A stretch of 64,000 bases of DNA from Mycogone perniciosa (taxonomy: Eukaryota; Ascomycota; Sordariomycetes; Hypocreales; Hypocreaceae). A program made the translations under genes and the position numbers. The notes under the pieces were generated by a model, which was not told the DNA's origin, did no database searches, and saw nothing but the letters and a program-made list of their open reading frames with translations. The DNA is taken from the NCBI GenBank assembly GCA_025331125.1, contig JAOALB010000069.1, positions 1 to 64,000 on the forward strand, read 5' to 3'. This document shows positions 24,181 through 35,114 of the stretch, piece by piece. The stretch's first letter is position 1; each line of letters opens with the position of its first letter.

Positions 24181-25121
24181 CACTACAGACGAGTTCGATG
24201 GGCATTGTTAAAAATCTGTTTATAAGCACCCACTCGTAAGCCAAGTTTATCCAACTCGCATTTAAATAAATCCTCTGCCGTATTACATATATGTTTATTT
24301 TGTCCCACTTTCAGTTACCCTGGGACATGGCTGAAGCCCTCTGCGATCTTGCGCTTATCACCTATTAATTCGAAAGCGTATTCCTCCCTGTGTGATTATG
24401 CGATTCTTTACATGATAACGTATAGCAACTGTGAATTCTCGTCTATAACTAGCCCTGAATGCATAAGCCGTACTTAAATCACTCATTAGAACATATTTCG
24501 ACCACGACCATATCTTCGAAGACTACTTTGCTATGGGAGGACTTTGTAACCATATAAAGAAAGGAAAAATAAAAAAACTCTAGCCTTACTAGACCTACAA
24601 TTAGCCCAAGAATTATAGGCTCATTTACTCCCTTAATTCCTTTTCCAGCACACCTGGTTTGCCTATCTATGTCCTGGGAAGTTTTCAGATTGAATCCTAG
24701 GCTTCAGGCTTGTTGTGGAGGGTAGCAAGTCAAGCTGCCTTTATCCCCATAAAGGCAACTTTATCGGGATTCTGATCAGGGGGACACATGCAGACAGTTA
24801 AGGATATCCAAATAGCTCAAATTCAAGGCCTTTGAAATTATAAATACTGCTACCGCTACGGAGGACTGCATTCCCAAGGCGCTCATCAAGTGAGAAAACC
24901 ACCTGCCATACTGTACTAACATCCAACCTCTCTATTTACAGCATCAGGTGAAAAGAAACAAGTTAGCTTGTCTCGACCCATAGCAAAAGATCCGTTAAAC
25001 GTGTTGTATTTCCATATGCCTCACTGATGTGTGCAACCAACCTTATCCCCCCGAGAGAGAGCTCCTGGGACCTCTCAACAGCATTCGTATCGCTCGGGAG
25101 CGTGTACGAAGCAACATACTC
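24181..25121. other. Intergenic between tRNA and the secreted-protein gene
   Basis: About 0.9 kb, A/T-leaning. I see no supported gene or repeat. It includes the 5' flank of the tRNA and the 3' flank of the next gene. Confidence 0.35.
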
Positions 25122-25982
25122 TCAGCTAAGCCTTCCATCATCCTCTCCTCTCAACGGCCCGACCCATCCTTGCTTCTCGATCCATGGCCTATCTGACGGT
25201 CCACGACCTCCGCTCGATCCCAGATCACCGTTCTTCGGGCCTCTCCAACTCGTCTCACCGATATTCTTCAAGCCATTCTTCCCAGCAGCGTCCTTCCCCC
25301 AAATCTTGACATCCCCCTTCTCCAAACCACTCCCTCTCAGCGGCCTGATCCTGTGCCTCTGCTTCGACGCCAGCGTCAGATCCATGCGCCGGTCGTGAAA
25401 CTCCAACATCGGACAGATCGGCGCCCCTCGCTCGCTCCGCCCGTAGTCCATGCCCCAATCCAGCATCTGGATAAACCCATTCTTCTGCTTCCCGCACCAC
25501 TGATCGATCTTCTTCGCCGCAAAGCCCAGCTCCCAGCGCGAGCACGACCTCACGGCGTCGCCCTCAATCGGCGGATTGTTCCACTCGCACACGTACCACG
25601 TTGCGTTGCCATACACAGCCAGGGCGATGGTGCCCACGTGCGGACTGTACATCTCGCACCACGAGCCCAGCATCTCCCGCGCAATCTCCATGTGGTTGTA
25701 GTCGAGGTCGGTTTCCCTCTGGTAGGGACAGTTGCTGAGGGTGATGGGGGGTGCGTATCGGTCGTCGTTGTCCTTGGCTGTGACGTTCTGGTTCATGAGG
25801 GCGTTGATGTCGTATTGTGTGACAATGATGTGTTTGCCCTGCGATCCTATGGCAGGGCTGATTTCGTACACGCCATCGGGCAGTTTGTCGGGGACATAGA
25901 GGCCGTCAGGAGAGGCTGCGACCAAGGGAGAGAGGAAGGCCAAGGCACAAAGAAGGTGCCGGAGAGAACTAAGCAAAGTCAT
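25122..25982 (-). CDS. Secreted cysteine-containing protein of unknown function
   Basis: Encodes 286 residues without an intron. The ATG at 25982 is chosen because it places a clear signal peptide (MTLLSSLRHLLCALAFLSPLVAA) at the N-terminus; an upstream in-frame ATG would bury it. The mature part has six cysteines (in SNCPYQ, SWCEMY, YVCEWN, RSCSRW, QWCGKQ, PICPML), which could form three disulfides. It also has aromatic-rich stretches, an N-glycosylation site in GNATWY, and a basic, Gly-rich C-terminal third without cysteines. I do not recognise a domain. Size, secretion and cysteine pattern are those of a small extracellular protein or candidate effector, which is inference only. Confidence 0.75.
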   Translation of the reverse strand: MTLLSSLRHLLCALAFLSPLVAASPDGLYVPDKLPDGVYEISPAIGSQGKHIIVTQYDINALMNQNVTAKDNDDRYAPPITLSNCPYQRETDLDYNHMEIAREMLGSWCEMYSPHVGTIALAVYGNATWYVCEWNNPPIEGDAVRSCSRWELGFAAKKIDQWCGKQKNGFIQMLDWGMDYGRSERGAPICPMLEFHDRRMDLTLASKQRHRIRPLRGSGLEKGDVKIWGKDAAGKNGLKNIGETSWRGPKNGDLGSSGGRGPSDRPWIEKQGWVGPLRGEDDGRLS

Positions 25983-26578
25983 GATGATTTCTTTGGTTGA
26001 TGCCACCTTGTGAAAGAATAGACAAAGATGAAAGAGAAGGACAGGAAAGGAGACGGCAGCGCGGCCTGAAATATGAATTGCTGGGAGGGGAATCAAGATT
26101 TGCCTTTGAAGATACATGAAGGAAAGGGCAAAAAGGGTTCAAATCTACATTAGATTTGCACCTACACTCAGTAAAGCCCAATGGGTTCAATGCGTGTAAA
26201 TGGTGCCGACGTGAGTTTTCAGTTGCTCAAGGCTCTACTCAACTCTAACGCGGGCATACTAGGCGTGAATAAAGCATAAATCAAGATCAAGAGACTAGCA
26301 ATGCAACAAGGAAACAAAAACAACATTGGTATTGGTATGGATCATGCGTAGCAGGTTCATGAGATAAGCTCGCTATGCGGAACACCTCTCTTGTTCCTCT
26401 TCACTATGCTTGCCTTTGCATATTATCTGTCCGGTGGTATTTCGAAGAAGCACATAACAAACATAATTGGTCATTTTTGACGACAATAAAAGATTGGAAA
26501 GGAAGAGCAGATCAAACAAAATGCGGATTTCTTTGCATCAGGGCCCCCGCAAGCTGTGGCTCGTGTCTTGCGACATGC
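25983..26578. other. Intergenic between the secreted-protein gene and the GAT gene
   Basis: This holds the upstream region of the minus-strand secreted-protein gene and the 3' flank of the GAT gene. The extended minus frame here (26117 to 25983) is judged leader rather than coding. Confidence 0.35.
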
Positions 26579-28317
26579 CTAATTCCGGTGGACGGGTTCC
26601 TTGCTCTTGGGTGACGCATACAGATCATCGTCATCTGAGACCTCCCCACTGGGCTGCAAGTGTGAAGTCTTCCCCTCAACTGCCTTTGATGATGCAGCAC
26701 CTTGTCCCGCATAGCCGGTGTTGACGCCACCGAAGCCAGGATGGAAAGGCTCGTCGGCAAACCGCTCATAACCATCGGAACCAAGGCTGCCCGGCTGCGG
26801 GTCTTGGAAAGGATTCTCCAAGGGGGACGGTGGATCCAACAGCGGCGCTCTGCCCCGACCTGGGTCCGAGGATCCAGCTCCTGGTGGGGGCCCAAACGGG
26901 GCGCTGTAAGCCTCTGTCTCTTTACCCTTGCCATTGCCTCCCGAAACAAGAGGGAATGAAGTGTTGCTCATAGACGCGGCAGCATTTGCGATCTGCCAGT
27001 CAGGTGTGCCAATTGAGCTATGGACGGACTGCTGCTCTGGGGCAGGCGAGGGGTTCTCAGATCGCTCATTCAGACCCAGCTGTTTCTTGGCATTCAACAC
27101 TGCGCGCTGGTGCTGGTTGAGTGCCGTCTGTAACTGCTCATTGGTATCGATGAGGCTTTCCATGGTGTCATTGTCTGGAGTTGGGTCGGTTGACACCATG
27201 TATCCCTGAATGCTCCTTGACGCACTCATGCATCGGTTGGCAAACTCCTTGATTAACTCGTTCTCCAGTATCTCTCCCGGTGGCGTGTTCATCACCACCT
27301 GCTCGAGCAACTTGGCAGATGTTCGTGCCTCCTCCAATCTGCTGGAGAGTTCGACGGGGCCAGGCAGACGTAGGTTGGTATGATGCCTTGAGAAGTAGTT
27401 TTGCGAATATCCGCTGATTTGGTGGGGGGGCATCATTGAAGGCGGGCGATGTGGCAACGGTGGAGGTGGTATTCGACCCTGTCAAGAGCAAGCGTCAGTT
27501 CACGGTGAGTATTCATACAACCAGCCTGGACATACCCCATTCTCTTTCAACGCCTTCTCTTTCTCCTTTTGCCAAATCTGGATGAGCACAGTCAAGTTCT
27601 CGTCGTAGAATTTGTTTCGTTCAAAGTCATCCAAGGTCTCCATGAGGATCTGCCGCACACTTGGGTCTCGCGTGTTCTTCAGCATCGCCTTGATCGTATC
27701 TACAAACTTGACATCGAGATTCCTCGTAAATGTCGGGCCCGGGTTGTCCACCAGTATTCGCAGCAGCATGATGGCGTTGTACTGGTATGACGGCCTCGAC
27801 GAGTATTCCTTGGCCAAGTACTTGCGGACCAGGCGTGCGCATTCGGCAGCGGCAGTGGGCGACGACTCGGCGGCATCGACAATCGGGGGGAGGAAGAGCA
27901 CCTCGTCGGTCTGTGCGGAAGCCAAGGTCAGCGACCCGCCAATTTGAGCTGGGAGTGGGCGAACCCGGAGAATGGCATTACCTTGGCGTTTCCGCCGGAT
28001 TCGCAGAAAGCTTTCTGGGGTCATCAGGTTAACAAACAGATGCGCGCGGCGAGACGCACACGGTCAAGCCCCAAGTCAGGACATACCACATTGTTGTGAG
28101 CTGTGACCTCTGGTGTCTCTCCAGGAGTCATGGCTGCTGAACCTGTGGCATCAGAGCCGACTTGCCATGGTCAGTCCCAGTCTCGTCTTCTTTACACATC
28201 CACTACTCCTCCCCGCAAACTCGGGGGAGAAGCGCGAACGGCAGGACACATACTGTTCGTCTTCTTCTTGATGCTCCCCAGCATCCTATTCATACTGAGT
28301 CCCTTCATCGACTTCAT
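26579..28317 (-). CDS. VHS/GAT-domain endosomal trafficking protein (Lsb5-like)
   Basis: Likely binds ubiquitin or small GTPases at endosomes/actin patches, as known for VHS-GAT proteins. Five exons (28317-28254, 28160-28087, 28014-27982, 27910-27536, 27478-26579) give 481 residues. The first exon codes for MKSMKGLSMNRMLGSIKKKT and was found by matching splice sites and frame; its intron ends in AAG, a weaker acceptor. An ENTH/VHS-like helical domain (about residues 30-180; for example YNAIMLLRILVDNPGPTF, LMETLDDFERNKF) is followed by a Pro-rich stretch and a GAT-type three-helix region (ELSSRLEEARTSAKLLEQ; ANRCMSASRSIQGY; IDTNEQLQTALNQHQRAV). The C-terminus is disordered, rich in Pro/Gly/Ser, with an acidic DDDDLYASPKSKEP tail. 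Transcribed in the same direction as the genes on either side. Confidence 0.85.
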
Positions 28318-29439
28318 CTTGGCGGCTCGTGGGAATCGACAACAGACAAGGAGGAACGCGTTGGGCGCGAAAGGGGGGTTGTCAAGTTGAAGACGAGGCC
28401 GTGTGGTGCCGCCCAATCAAACCAACGATGGCGTGTGTGACAGTGATAGAGATAGGGATAGGATCGATCGATGCGTTCAAGGAAACGCGGGAAACCGAAC
28501 AGAACCGGTTCGTAGAACAATGCGCCAAGCCGCGTGCTTGCAGGAGGCTCGATATTAAATTTATATGTCTTTGGTCACGGCAGTTGATGGTTTTTTCGTC
28601 TCGCCTGCTGCCTATTCCTTCGGTTCCTTTTTGTACCACATTCACGCTGTTCAAAAGTCGGGGGGCCGAACAGGGGGGAGGGTCTCGTCACAGCCTATGG
28701 TTCGGAGGATTAATAGTTGATTAATGGTTGGATAGTACTATCGGGTGACGACGCCCCCAACCAACACGGCAAATACTGACTTGGAAGGCGTCTCTCTTGA
28801 CTGGTTGGACCGGGTCCTGTCTGGCTGTCTGTCTGTCCACAGAAGACCTGTGCAGTGTTGTGTGCGCGTACGTATATCGACGATGCCTGAATGGCGTAGG
28901 TTCCGAGATAAGATGTGGGATATTGGTTGGGATGCTGGAGATAGTACTTCGTACTCGTACTCCGTAGGTAGTACCTAAGGTAGGTAGTACTCCCACTACT
29001 GCTAGGTAGTGCTGCTATTAGTTAGTACTATCGAGAGCCGCCAAAAAACCCGCCAGAACCCCTCCCGAACTCGCGGTTTTTGGCGCTGTCTCTCTCCAGG
29101 GCTGCTTTGGGCAAAACATGCGCCACTCTTGTCACTTCTCCCCGCAGCTTTTTCTCGGGCACAGCCTCACTTTTGGCGGCAGATCTTACGCGTTCTCCTG
29201 ACGTTGAGTCGCCAGTCTCACACATGACATGCGGCGTTCTCGGCATTTCCTTTAAACTCGTTGACTTATCCCCGAATCATTATGCCCTACTCCGTACGGA
29301 TTAGTCCCAATAGTATTGTCGATTCAAAGTCGTCGAATGAGCGGCGATATGGAGCATCACCTTTTGGATTGTGCACACGCGGACTGTGGCCGCAGCAGGT
29401 GTCAGCATTCATTATTTGATTCTTTCTAAGGGGGCGAGT
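28318..29439. other. 1.1-kb upstream region of the GAT gene
   Basis: Non-coding. It has two TACTCCGTA copies (28958-28966 and 29288-29296). The first sits in a cluster of GTAGTAC/AGTACT-type repeats from about 28940 to 29030. The right end is the 3' flank of the UBX gene. Confidence 0.45.
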
Positions 29440-31052
29440 CTATCCTTGTGATCCATCACCGTCGTCATCGTCCAAAACACCCTCCACGATGAGATTTCCT
29501 GATTTTCCGATCGTCTCCACCATCGTCGTCGTCGTGCTGGCCTCGTAGACTACTCGTGGAAGCGTTGATGCTATCCTGAATTCGTACTTGTGCTCGTAGT
29601 TGTCTGGCTTCTCTGCCTTCTCACATAGGGCATCGCCCTGTATGATATCATAGCACTCAACGAAGGCGTAGAGTTCTTCGACTGGTGCATCTTGTTGGAA
29701 CCGTCGAACAATTCGACCAACCCCAAACTCTTCAGGCATCTTCAGCGCAACTCGGACTACGTTCTTGTCGGTTGTAGGTGGCTCGGGTATGATGCTAAGA
29801 GCTCTCCACGATCTCCACTGCTGACGCTTCTCGGCCAACAAGGCGGCTGCTTCGGCCTCTTCTAATGCCTTCTTCTCGGCTGCCGCCGCTGCCGCTGCCG
29901 CCTCTCTTCTCTCTCGCGCGCGCTCGCGGTCGATAGCTAGAGAGCGCTCGTAGGCCGAGTCCTGTTGATTGCGAATGTTTCGAGCCACTTCCTGGGCAGT
30001 TCGTTCCGCGCGCACACCATCCAGGTCAGCCCCGTACTTTTCCATGGCGGTTTGCATGTCCGATAGGTATGCGGTAGGCGGCATGGGGCCAACCAAGCGC
30101 TTGATAATTCCCATGCGCGTGCTGCCCTCCTTTGGAGTTAGGCAGACCAAGGCCGAGAAAGGGTACTTGGTGCAGGAATACTCTGTCGCGGCTTGGTAGG
30201 CTTCTGAGTCTAGAACATTGCCTCCCCAGAGGATGATGTTGTTGGTGGGGTCGTTGATAAACTGAACAACCTCTGGTGCTAGCAGGGTGCTCTTGATAAA
30301 TGGTTCGGTGTCATCGTGCTCGGGAGACATGAGGATAACCAAGAGAAATTTCAACTCCTTCTTGGCAAGATCATGGGCCTGCGCTATGCCGCCTTCGAAA
30401 AACGGCAGATCGTTGGCGCCGTACTCCTCGTCGAATTCTCGTTTGAACCTAGCGGCCGCATCACGAGGCATGAGCATCCGCCGCCCACTCGTGCTTCGGA
30501 AACCCGTTGATATTCTGTTCGTAACGGCTCGAGGTCGTATCGCAGCGGGCAGGAATGACAGTATGTAGGTTATGGTGCGTAGCAAGGTGGATGCCGCTCG
30601 CCATCCCCAGCCCAACGGCGCGAGCAAGAGACCTATAAGCCAGGGCGTTCGGTGGATAATGGGTTGCGGCGGCACGATTCTTGGGGCTGCGTCGGTTCGA
30701 TCTCTACGGCTCGCCATTGGTGGTAGATGTGACGACGAAGCCATCAGGCTCTCTTGTAAGTTTTCATGTCGTGCTGTTGTTCTGGGGGCTTCCTGTGCCG
30801 CCAGGGCCTCGGCGACGAGATCAGGCCCTTCACCATCGAAGAACTTGGCGATGGCAATCTGAATGTCCAAGATTAGCAAGATGCGACTTGAACTCGGTGA
30901 GTTAGACAAGTTCATACTTGAACATTCCATTCTGACCTCTTAAGTAGAGGAATCGCATCTTTTGCCTCTTGATTTGTTACCTGTAGGTATTGCTGTAGGG
31001 CATCCTGCTGACTTGGAGACAACTCTCCCTCGCCATTGCTGGCGTCGGCCAT
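29440..31052 (-). CDS. UBX-domain protein with UAS domain (ERAD Cdc48 adaptor, Ucp10/FAF2-like)
   Basis: Probably recruits the Cdc48/p97 ATPase to the ER membrane for degradation of misfolded proteins. Two exons (31052-30918 and 30858-29440) encode 517 residues; the intron is 30859-30917. Domains in order are a UBA-like N-terminus (QQDALQQYLQVTN, then WNVQIAIAKFF) and one hydrophobic membrane hairpin (WLIGLLLAPLGWGWRAAS through TYILSFLPAAI). A thioredoxin-like UAS domain follows (FLLVILMSPEHDD, NNIILWGGNVLDSEAYQ), then a long Arg/Glu/Ala coiled coil and a C-terminal UBX domain (VVRVALKMPEEFG through IASTLPRVVY). This is the full family layout. It is divergent from the GNAT gene with 577 bp between the start codons. 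Confidence 0.88.
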
Positions 31053-31629
31053 TTTCAGTGGCGTCACTCTGTATTACCCCAGGATTGAGAGTGTCCGATC
31101 GTCCGACCTGCGGCCAACCAACGGGGCACTTGGGAGGCCGCGATGATATACTCGAGACTAAAGATTGGGCTATTCTCTGAGGGCGACGTGGTGACGGACT
31201 TCAAGGCGGATTGGGCAATGCCCTTGTTGCAAGGTGGTTAACTCGTTCCTCAAGCCGCATTACCTCACCTTGCAGTCACCAGCCACAGTTTCACACGCCA
31301 CAGCACGGACCAGGTTAACCACTCCCCTCCTCTCATGGATACCTCACATCAGACAGAACACACGTAATACGAGTAATAGTAACACTCTGACTTTATACGG
31401 AAAGATTTATTAAAGCCCGCAGATTGAAGATTTGCAATTACCAATTTAAGATGCCAATCCCACCTTGCCCTCCTCGGCTTGAGTCAGCCGGCACCAACTC
31501 TGCGAGTATTAATATCGAGTGAGTCCTTTTTTGGAGTTCACCTAGCTCTCCATTCGCGATAGCATGACTCTTCTCCTACTACTAGTATTACGCTTTATAG
31601 CCACTCATTTATAAAAGCAAACCCCGAAA
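31053..31629. promoter_or_regulatory. Bidirectional upstream region, UBX gene / GNAT gene
   Basis: 577 bp between two divergent start codons, with no coding frame. A TATA-like TTATAAAAG sits only about 20 bases before the GNAT ATG, too close for a normal leader, so I do not call it a promoter element. Confidence 0.4.
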
Positions 31630-32214
31630 ATGGCCAAAACATTCAGCCAATTGTTTATTGATACCAAACCAGCAACCTCACCTGTTACAGTCCGCCAGGC
31701 GTCTTCACCGGCCGACGTAGCCGCCATCGTCGAGTGCTTCAGAGTATATACAACATGGCTTGACGAAGACCTCACCTATCAAAACTATGCCGCCGAGCTG
31801 AACGGACTCCCTGGAAAGTACGCACCGCCGACAGGCGCTCTGCTTCTTGCTGTTGATGCAACGACAGACACTGTTCTCGGTTGCATTGCCCTACGGCCCA
31901 TCGAGATAGCCCTCGAATATCGCAGGTCGCATCCGAATAATAAGCGATATTGCGAGCTCAAACGCCTTTTTGTCTACCCCGAAGCTCGTGGGCGACAGGT
32001 TGCGAGAAGCCTTGTCAGAGAGGCGTTGAAACGTGCTGTGAGCGAGGGCTATGATGAAGCGCTCCTTGACACACTTTCCAGAATGAGAGCAGCCATCAGT
32101 TTGTACAAGGCAGAGGGGTTCACTGAGACAGAGCCATACTACGCAAGTCCGCTTCATGGAACCATCTACTTTACAAAGGAATTAACACCGGAGAAGCGTG
32201 CTGACGGCTATTGA
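31630..32214 (+). CDS. GNAT-family N-acetyltransferase
   Basis: Transfers an acetyl group from acetyl-CoA to an amine; substrate unknown. Single exon, 194 residues, matching a one-domain GNAT. The N-terminal VTVRQASSPADVAAIVECF is the usual first strand/helix. LGCIALRPI is the central strand. The acetyl-CoA loop follows as RLFVYPEARGRQVARSLV (motif A, R-G-R-x-V-A), then LDTLSRMRAAISLYKAEGF and EPYY (motif B). No signal peptide, so probably cytosolic. It converges with the hydrolase gene, with 114 bp between the stops. Confidence 0.9.
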   Translation: MAKTFSQLFIDTKPATSPVTVRQASSPADVAAIVECFRVYTTWLDEDLTYQNYAAELNGLPGKYAPPTGALLLAVDATTDTVLGCIALRPIEIALEYRRSHPNNKRYCELKRLFVYPEARGRQVARSLVREALKRAVSEGYDEALLDTLSRMRAAISLYKAEGFTETEPYYASPLHGTIYFTKELTPEKRADGY

Positions 32215-32328
32215 GCGCTTAATCGATAAATGGCATTTGAGTAATTGATCACTAAGGATACTTCATCTATAGATTCTGAATTTTAGGAATACAGATTACT
32301 TTCTAGTCATATTGGTGATCCAGTGCCC

Positions 32329-33078
32329 TCAGGCACTTATGACAGCCTCAACAACGTTGGCAACCTTGTCCGGCATGCTCAAAAACGGGCTATGACCCCC
32401 TCGGCAACGATGCACCTTGATATCCACATTATTCTCCCTCACCTTCTCGATCATACCCTCCTGAACCGGCGGCGGAAGCGCCTGGTCATTTTCACAGATC
32501 AAGTAAGTCACTGGAACTGCCCTCCAGGCCACCGTCTCACAGCTAATTGGTGTATGTTGTGCATCGTGTGGGTGCACAACTCTGAGATCTTCAGCCCATT
32601 GAGCATCTTCCTTGGACATGTCGTTGAACAAGTGCTGGATTGGATCCATCCACAAGATGGTTTGTGTAACCGGATCAGTACTCAGGTACGGCGGGAGTTG
32701 TCCACCAAACATGCCGGCCAAGGATTGTCCCTCGGAAGGTATGAAGGCGGCCATGTATATGAGATTGGCCACGCCGCCTTTGCCAGAGTTGGGCTGGATG
32801 GCAAATTCGCCGAGGGCGTCGCTGGCAACTATACCGCCGTAGGAGTGCGCAAGGACGTAGAGGTGAGTGCCCTTGGATGCTTCGTCCGTAACGACGGCCT
32901 TGATGAGAGCGACGTCATCTTCAAGACTCTTGTTTGGTGGTACGCTGTTGTTGTTGGTTGGAAGGCAAGGACATATCACCCGTATGCCCCTGGATTCGAG
33001 TTCGTCAACCACCTTCTGATAGTGCTCAGGAACATGCCACGCTCCGGTCAAAATAAGGACAGCTGTTTGTGTAGCCAT
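32329..33078 (-). CDS. Alpha/beta hydrolase (EstC-like)
   Basis: A small intracellular esterase-type hydrolase; substrate unknown. Single exon, 249 residues from the ATG at 33078. The catalytic triad is visible: Ser79 in VLAHSYGG, Asp198 in CENDQALP and His229 in RGGHSPFL. The start ALILTGAWH-type strand with the HVPEHY segment is typical of the family that pairs an N-terminal GAWH motif with a C-terminal GHSP. The upstream in-frame ATG at 33396 would add about 106 residues including a hydrophobic stretch, but the family normally starts at MATQTAV, so the short form is preferred. Confidence 0.88.
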   Translation of the reverse strand: MATQTAVLILTGAWHVPEHYQKVVDELESRGIRVICPCLPTNNNSVPPNKSLEDDVALIKAVVTDEASKGTHLYVLAHSYGGIVASDALGEFAIQPNSGKGGVANLIYMAAFIPSEGQSLAGMFGGQLPPYLSTDPVTQTILWMDPIQHLFNDMSKEDAQWAEDLRVVHPHDAQHTPISCETVAWRAVPVTYLICENDQALPPPVQEGMIEKVRENNVDIKVHRCRGGHSPFLSMPDKVANVVEAVISA

Positions 33079-35114
33079 GTTGTCAATAGAGTAGCGTAGT
33101 CCGTTTTGAAGGAGAAATATATGTAGTGGGATTATGTAAAGGCACGTCAAATGTATGTAAGACAATAAGAGAATTGCAAATGCAAGCTGATGTGAGAGGA
33201 CAGAGATGATAAGGCCGATAGTGTATCTATCTACTTGGAAATGCAGAGGAAAGCGGCTGTATTTATCTTGATGTAGAACCTCTCCGTCTCCTATCTCGAC
33301 TTCTTGATATCCGTTTGCAGAGCCTAGACCTACAGGCTGGGTATCCGGCTTGGCTATTCGGCAGGTAAACTGAGCTGGCTCGAGTAGCCTGATCAAACCG
33401 GCCCGAGTGCTCTTGATTCCCGATTGGTAACTTCCCGACCATCTATTCTAATTTTAAAACATCACCCTGCCTTTAGTAAACCATACACGGACCAAATAAC
33501 ACAGCGAAGGACTTGCCGGATTTATATATCATAGCTCCGGGAGGCTAATACTATTGATTGGTTTATGGAGACGAGGAAATCTGCCAATTGGTGACTCTTT
33601 ATGGAGATATTATCATGGTTACGCTGATCTTGAGTTGATCAAGTCGCTATACTTTACCACACACGCATTCTATAGCAAGATGATTATTTAGGTAGATGCT
33701 GTGTAAAAGGGGTGATGGTGAAATAAGTACTTCGTTGTGCCATTTGATCCTTGTGGGGTGGGAAATAATAGTATAAGTGTGTATACTCCGTACCTACCTA
33801 GGTTGTGTTACGCGGGCAAGGGAAAAGCCGAGTTGGCTATTGGCAGGAATCTGGAATAACAGCCAGACCGACTGGCCAATCGGGATTGGACCCTGATTGG
33901 GTCATGCCTGAGATCACGACGAACGGCATTCCATTTATGTCACGGAAGTAAGGCGTAGCTAGAGTGAGGGGAGCTGCTTATGCGATGCAAGCTTCTTTCT
34001 ATCTTTACGAAAAGGAGCAATGGCACATTATTTTTTCTTTGACAAAAGAAGACGTGCGCTGCCGGCCTCCAAGGGTTGAGCTCGCCCTTACAAGAAGCTG
34101 TACATTGATGTGAGCCGGATCCAAGTAAACAGCACGATGTACGAAGTAATAAAGTATACACACCCCTAAACTCCCCCCTAGTACGGAGTATAAACACGAG
34201 AGAGGAGTTGACGCGATGATTGGCCTGATCTTTTTTTTGGTTACGACCTACGGCCTATCACCAACGTGATGAGAGAAAGGAGTGGTGATCCTGCAGACAA
34301 ACATTGGAGTCGGTTGGCATACCTTGCTGCTAGATAATGCAAAATAAATTAATCGGTTGATCAAAACATGATACACCAATCACCCTGAAGATGCCAATCT
34401 GAGCTGAAAGCTTGTAAACAGCCAGTAGCTAATACGGATTAACCAGTGGCAGATACGAAGAAGCGTCAAAACGAACCCCAACCCTCATCAACATGACATG
34501 ACTACGCTCAGAAGGCGGTCGCATGCGGCAGAATGTGCCTAAGCCTTACAACTGTGGGGTACATCAACAAGGGCCTAAATTACGCGGCGGCTGTCGGATG
34601 ATGGCATTTTCCAGGTTCCGCAAAGGCAGCGCCAATTCAGACAAGATCGCGCCGCCTTGTCCACCCCCACCCACAGGAGACAGCCAGCGGACCGGCGTCC
34701 TTCGACAAAAGACACTCCTCTCCTCTCCTCTCCCTCCGCCTCCAGGCTAGGCTTCCCTCTCGCCAGCGGGCCTCAAGCGTCGACTCCTCCTTGTCCATGG
34801 GTGCCCGGTCGCCCCGATCAATTGAGCCATGGGAGACGATTGCTGCAGTCCAGTATGTCCTGTGTGTCCCTTGTCCCTGTCCCTGTTTTGTCGTCTGTCC
34901 CACATCGTAATCATCATCACACACATAATACATACATTCCCGCCCGCGAGGGGCGCCCGTCCCGTCGACTCCACTCTTCTCAACCTCTCAACCTCTCGTC
35001 AATCGCTATCGCGCGGCCTGTCTGCCTCGTCGCGCCCTCCAGCTGACTCTTGCGCAGATGTCGTAGATCCGGCCCCGGGGACGACGCACTCTTTCAGGAC
35101 ACATAATTGGAGCC
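33079..35114. other. 2.0-kb upstream region of PAN3
   Basis: No gene is supported. It holds two TACGGAGTA-type sites (33784-33792 and 34182-34190). The last 450 bases before PAN3 are C/T-rich, which suggests a long pyrimidine-rich leader. Confidence 0.45.

Noticed and set aside
25353..26000. 215-codon plus-strand frame
   Set aside because: Shadow of the secreted-protein gene on the other strand; no domain, biased composition.
32323..33099. 258-codon plus-strand frame
   Set aside because: It is antisense to the alpha/beta hydrolase, which has a full catalytic triad; no motifs on the plus side.
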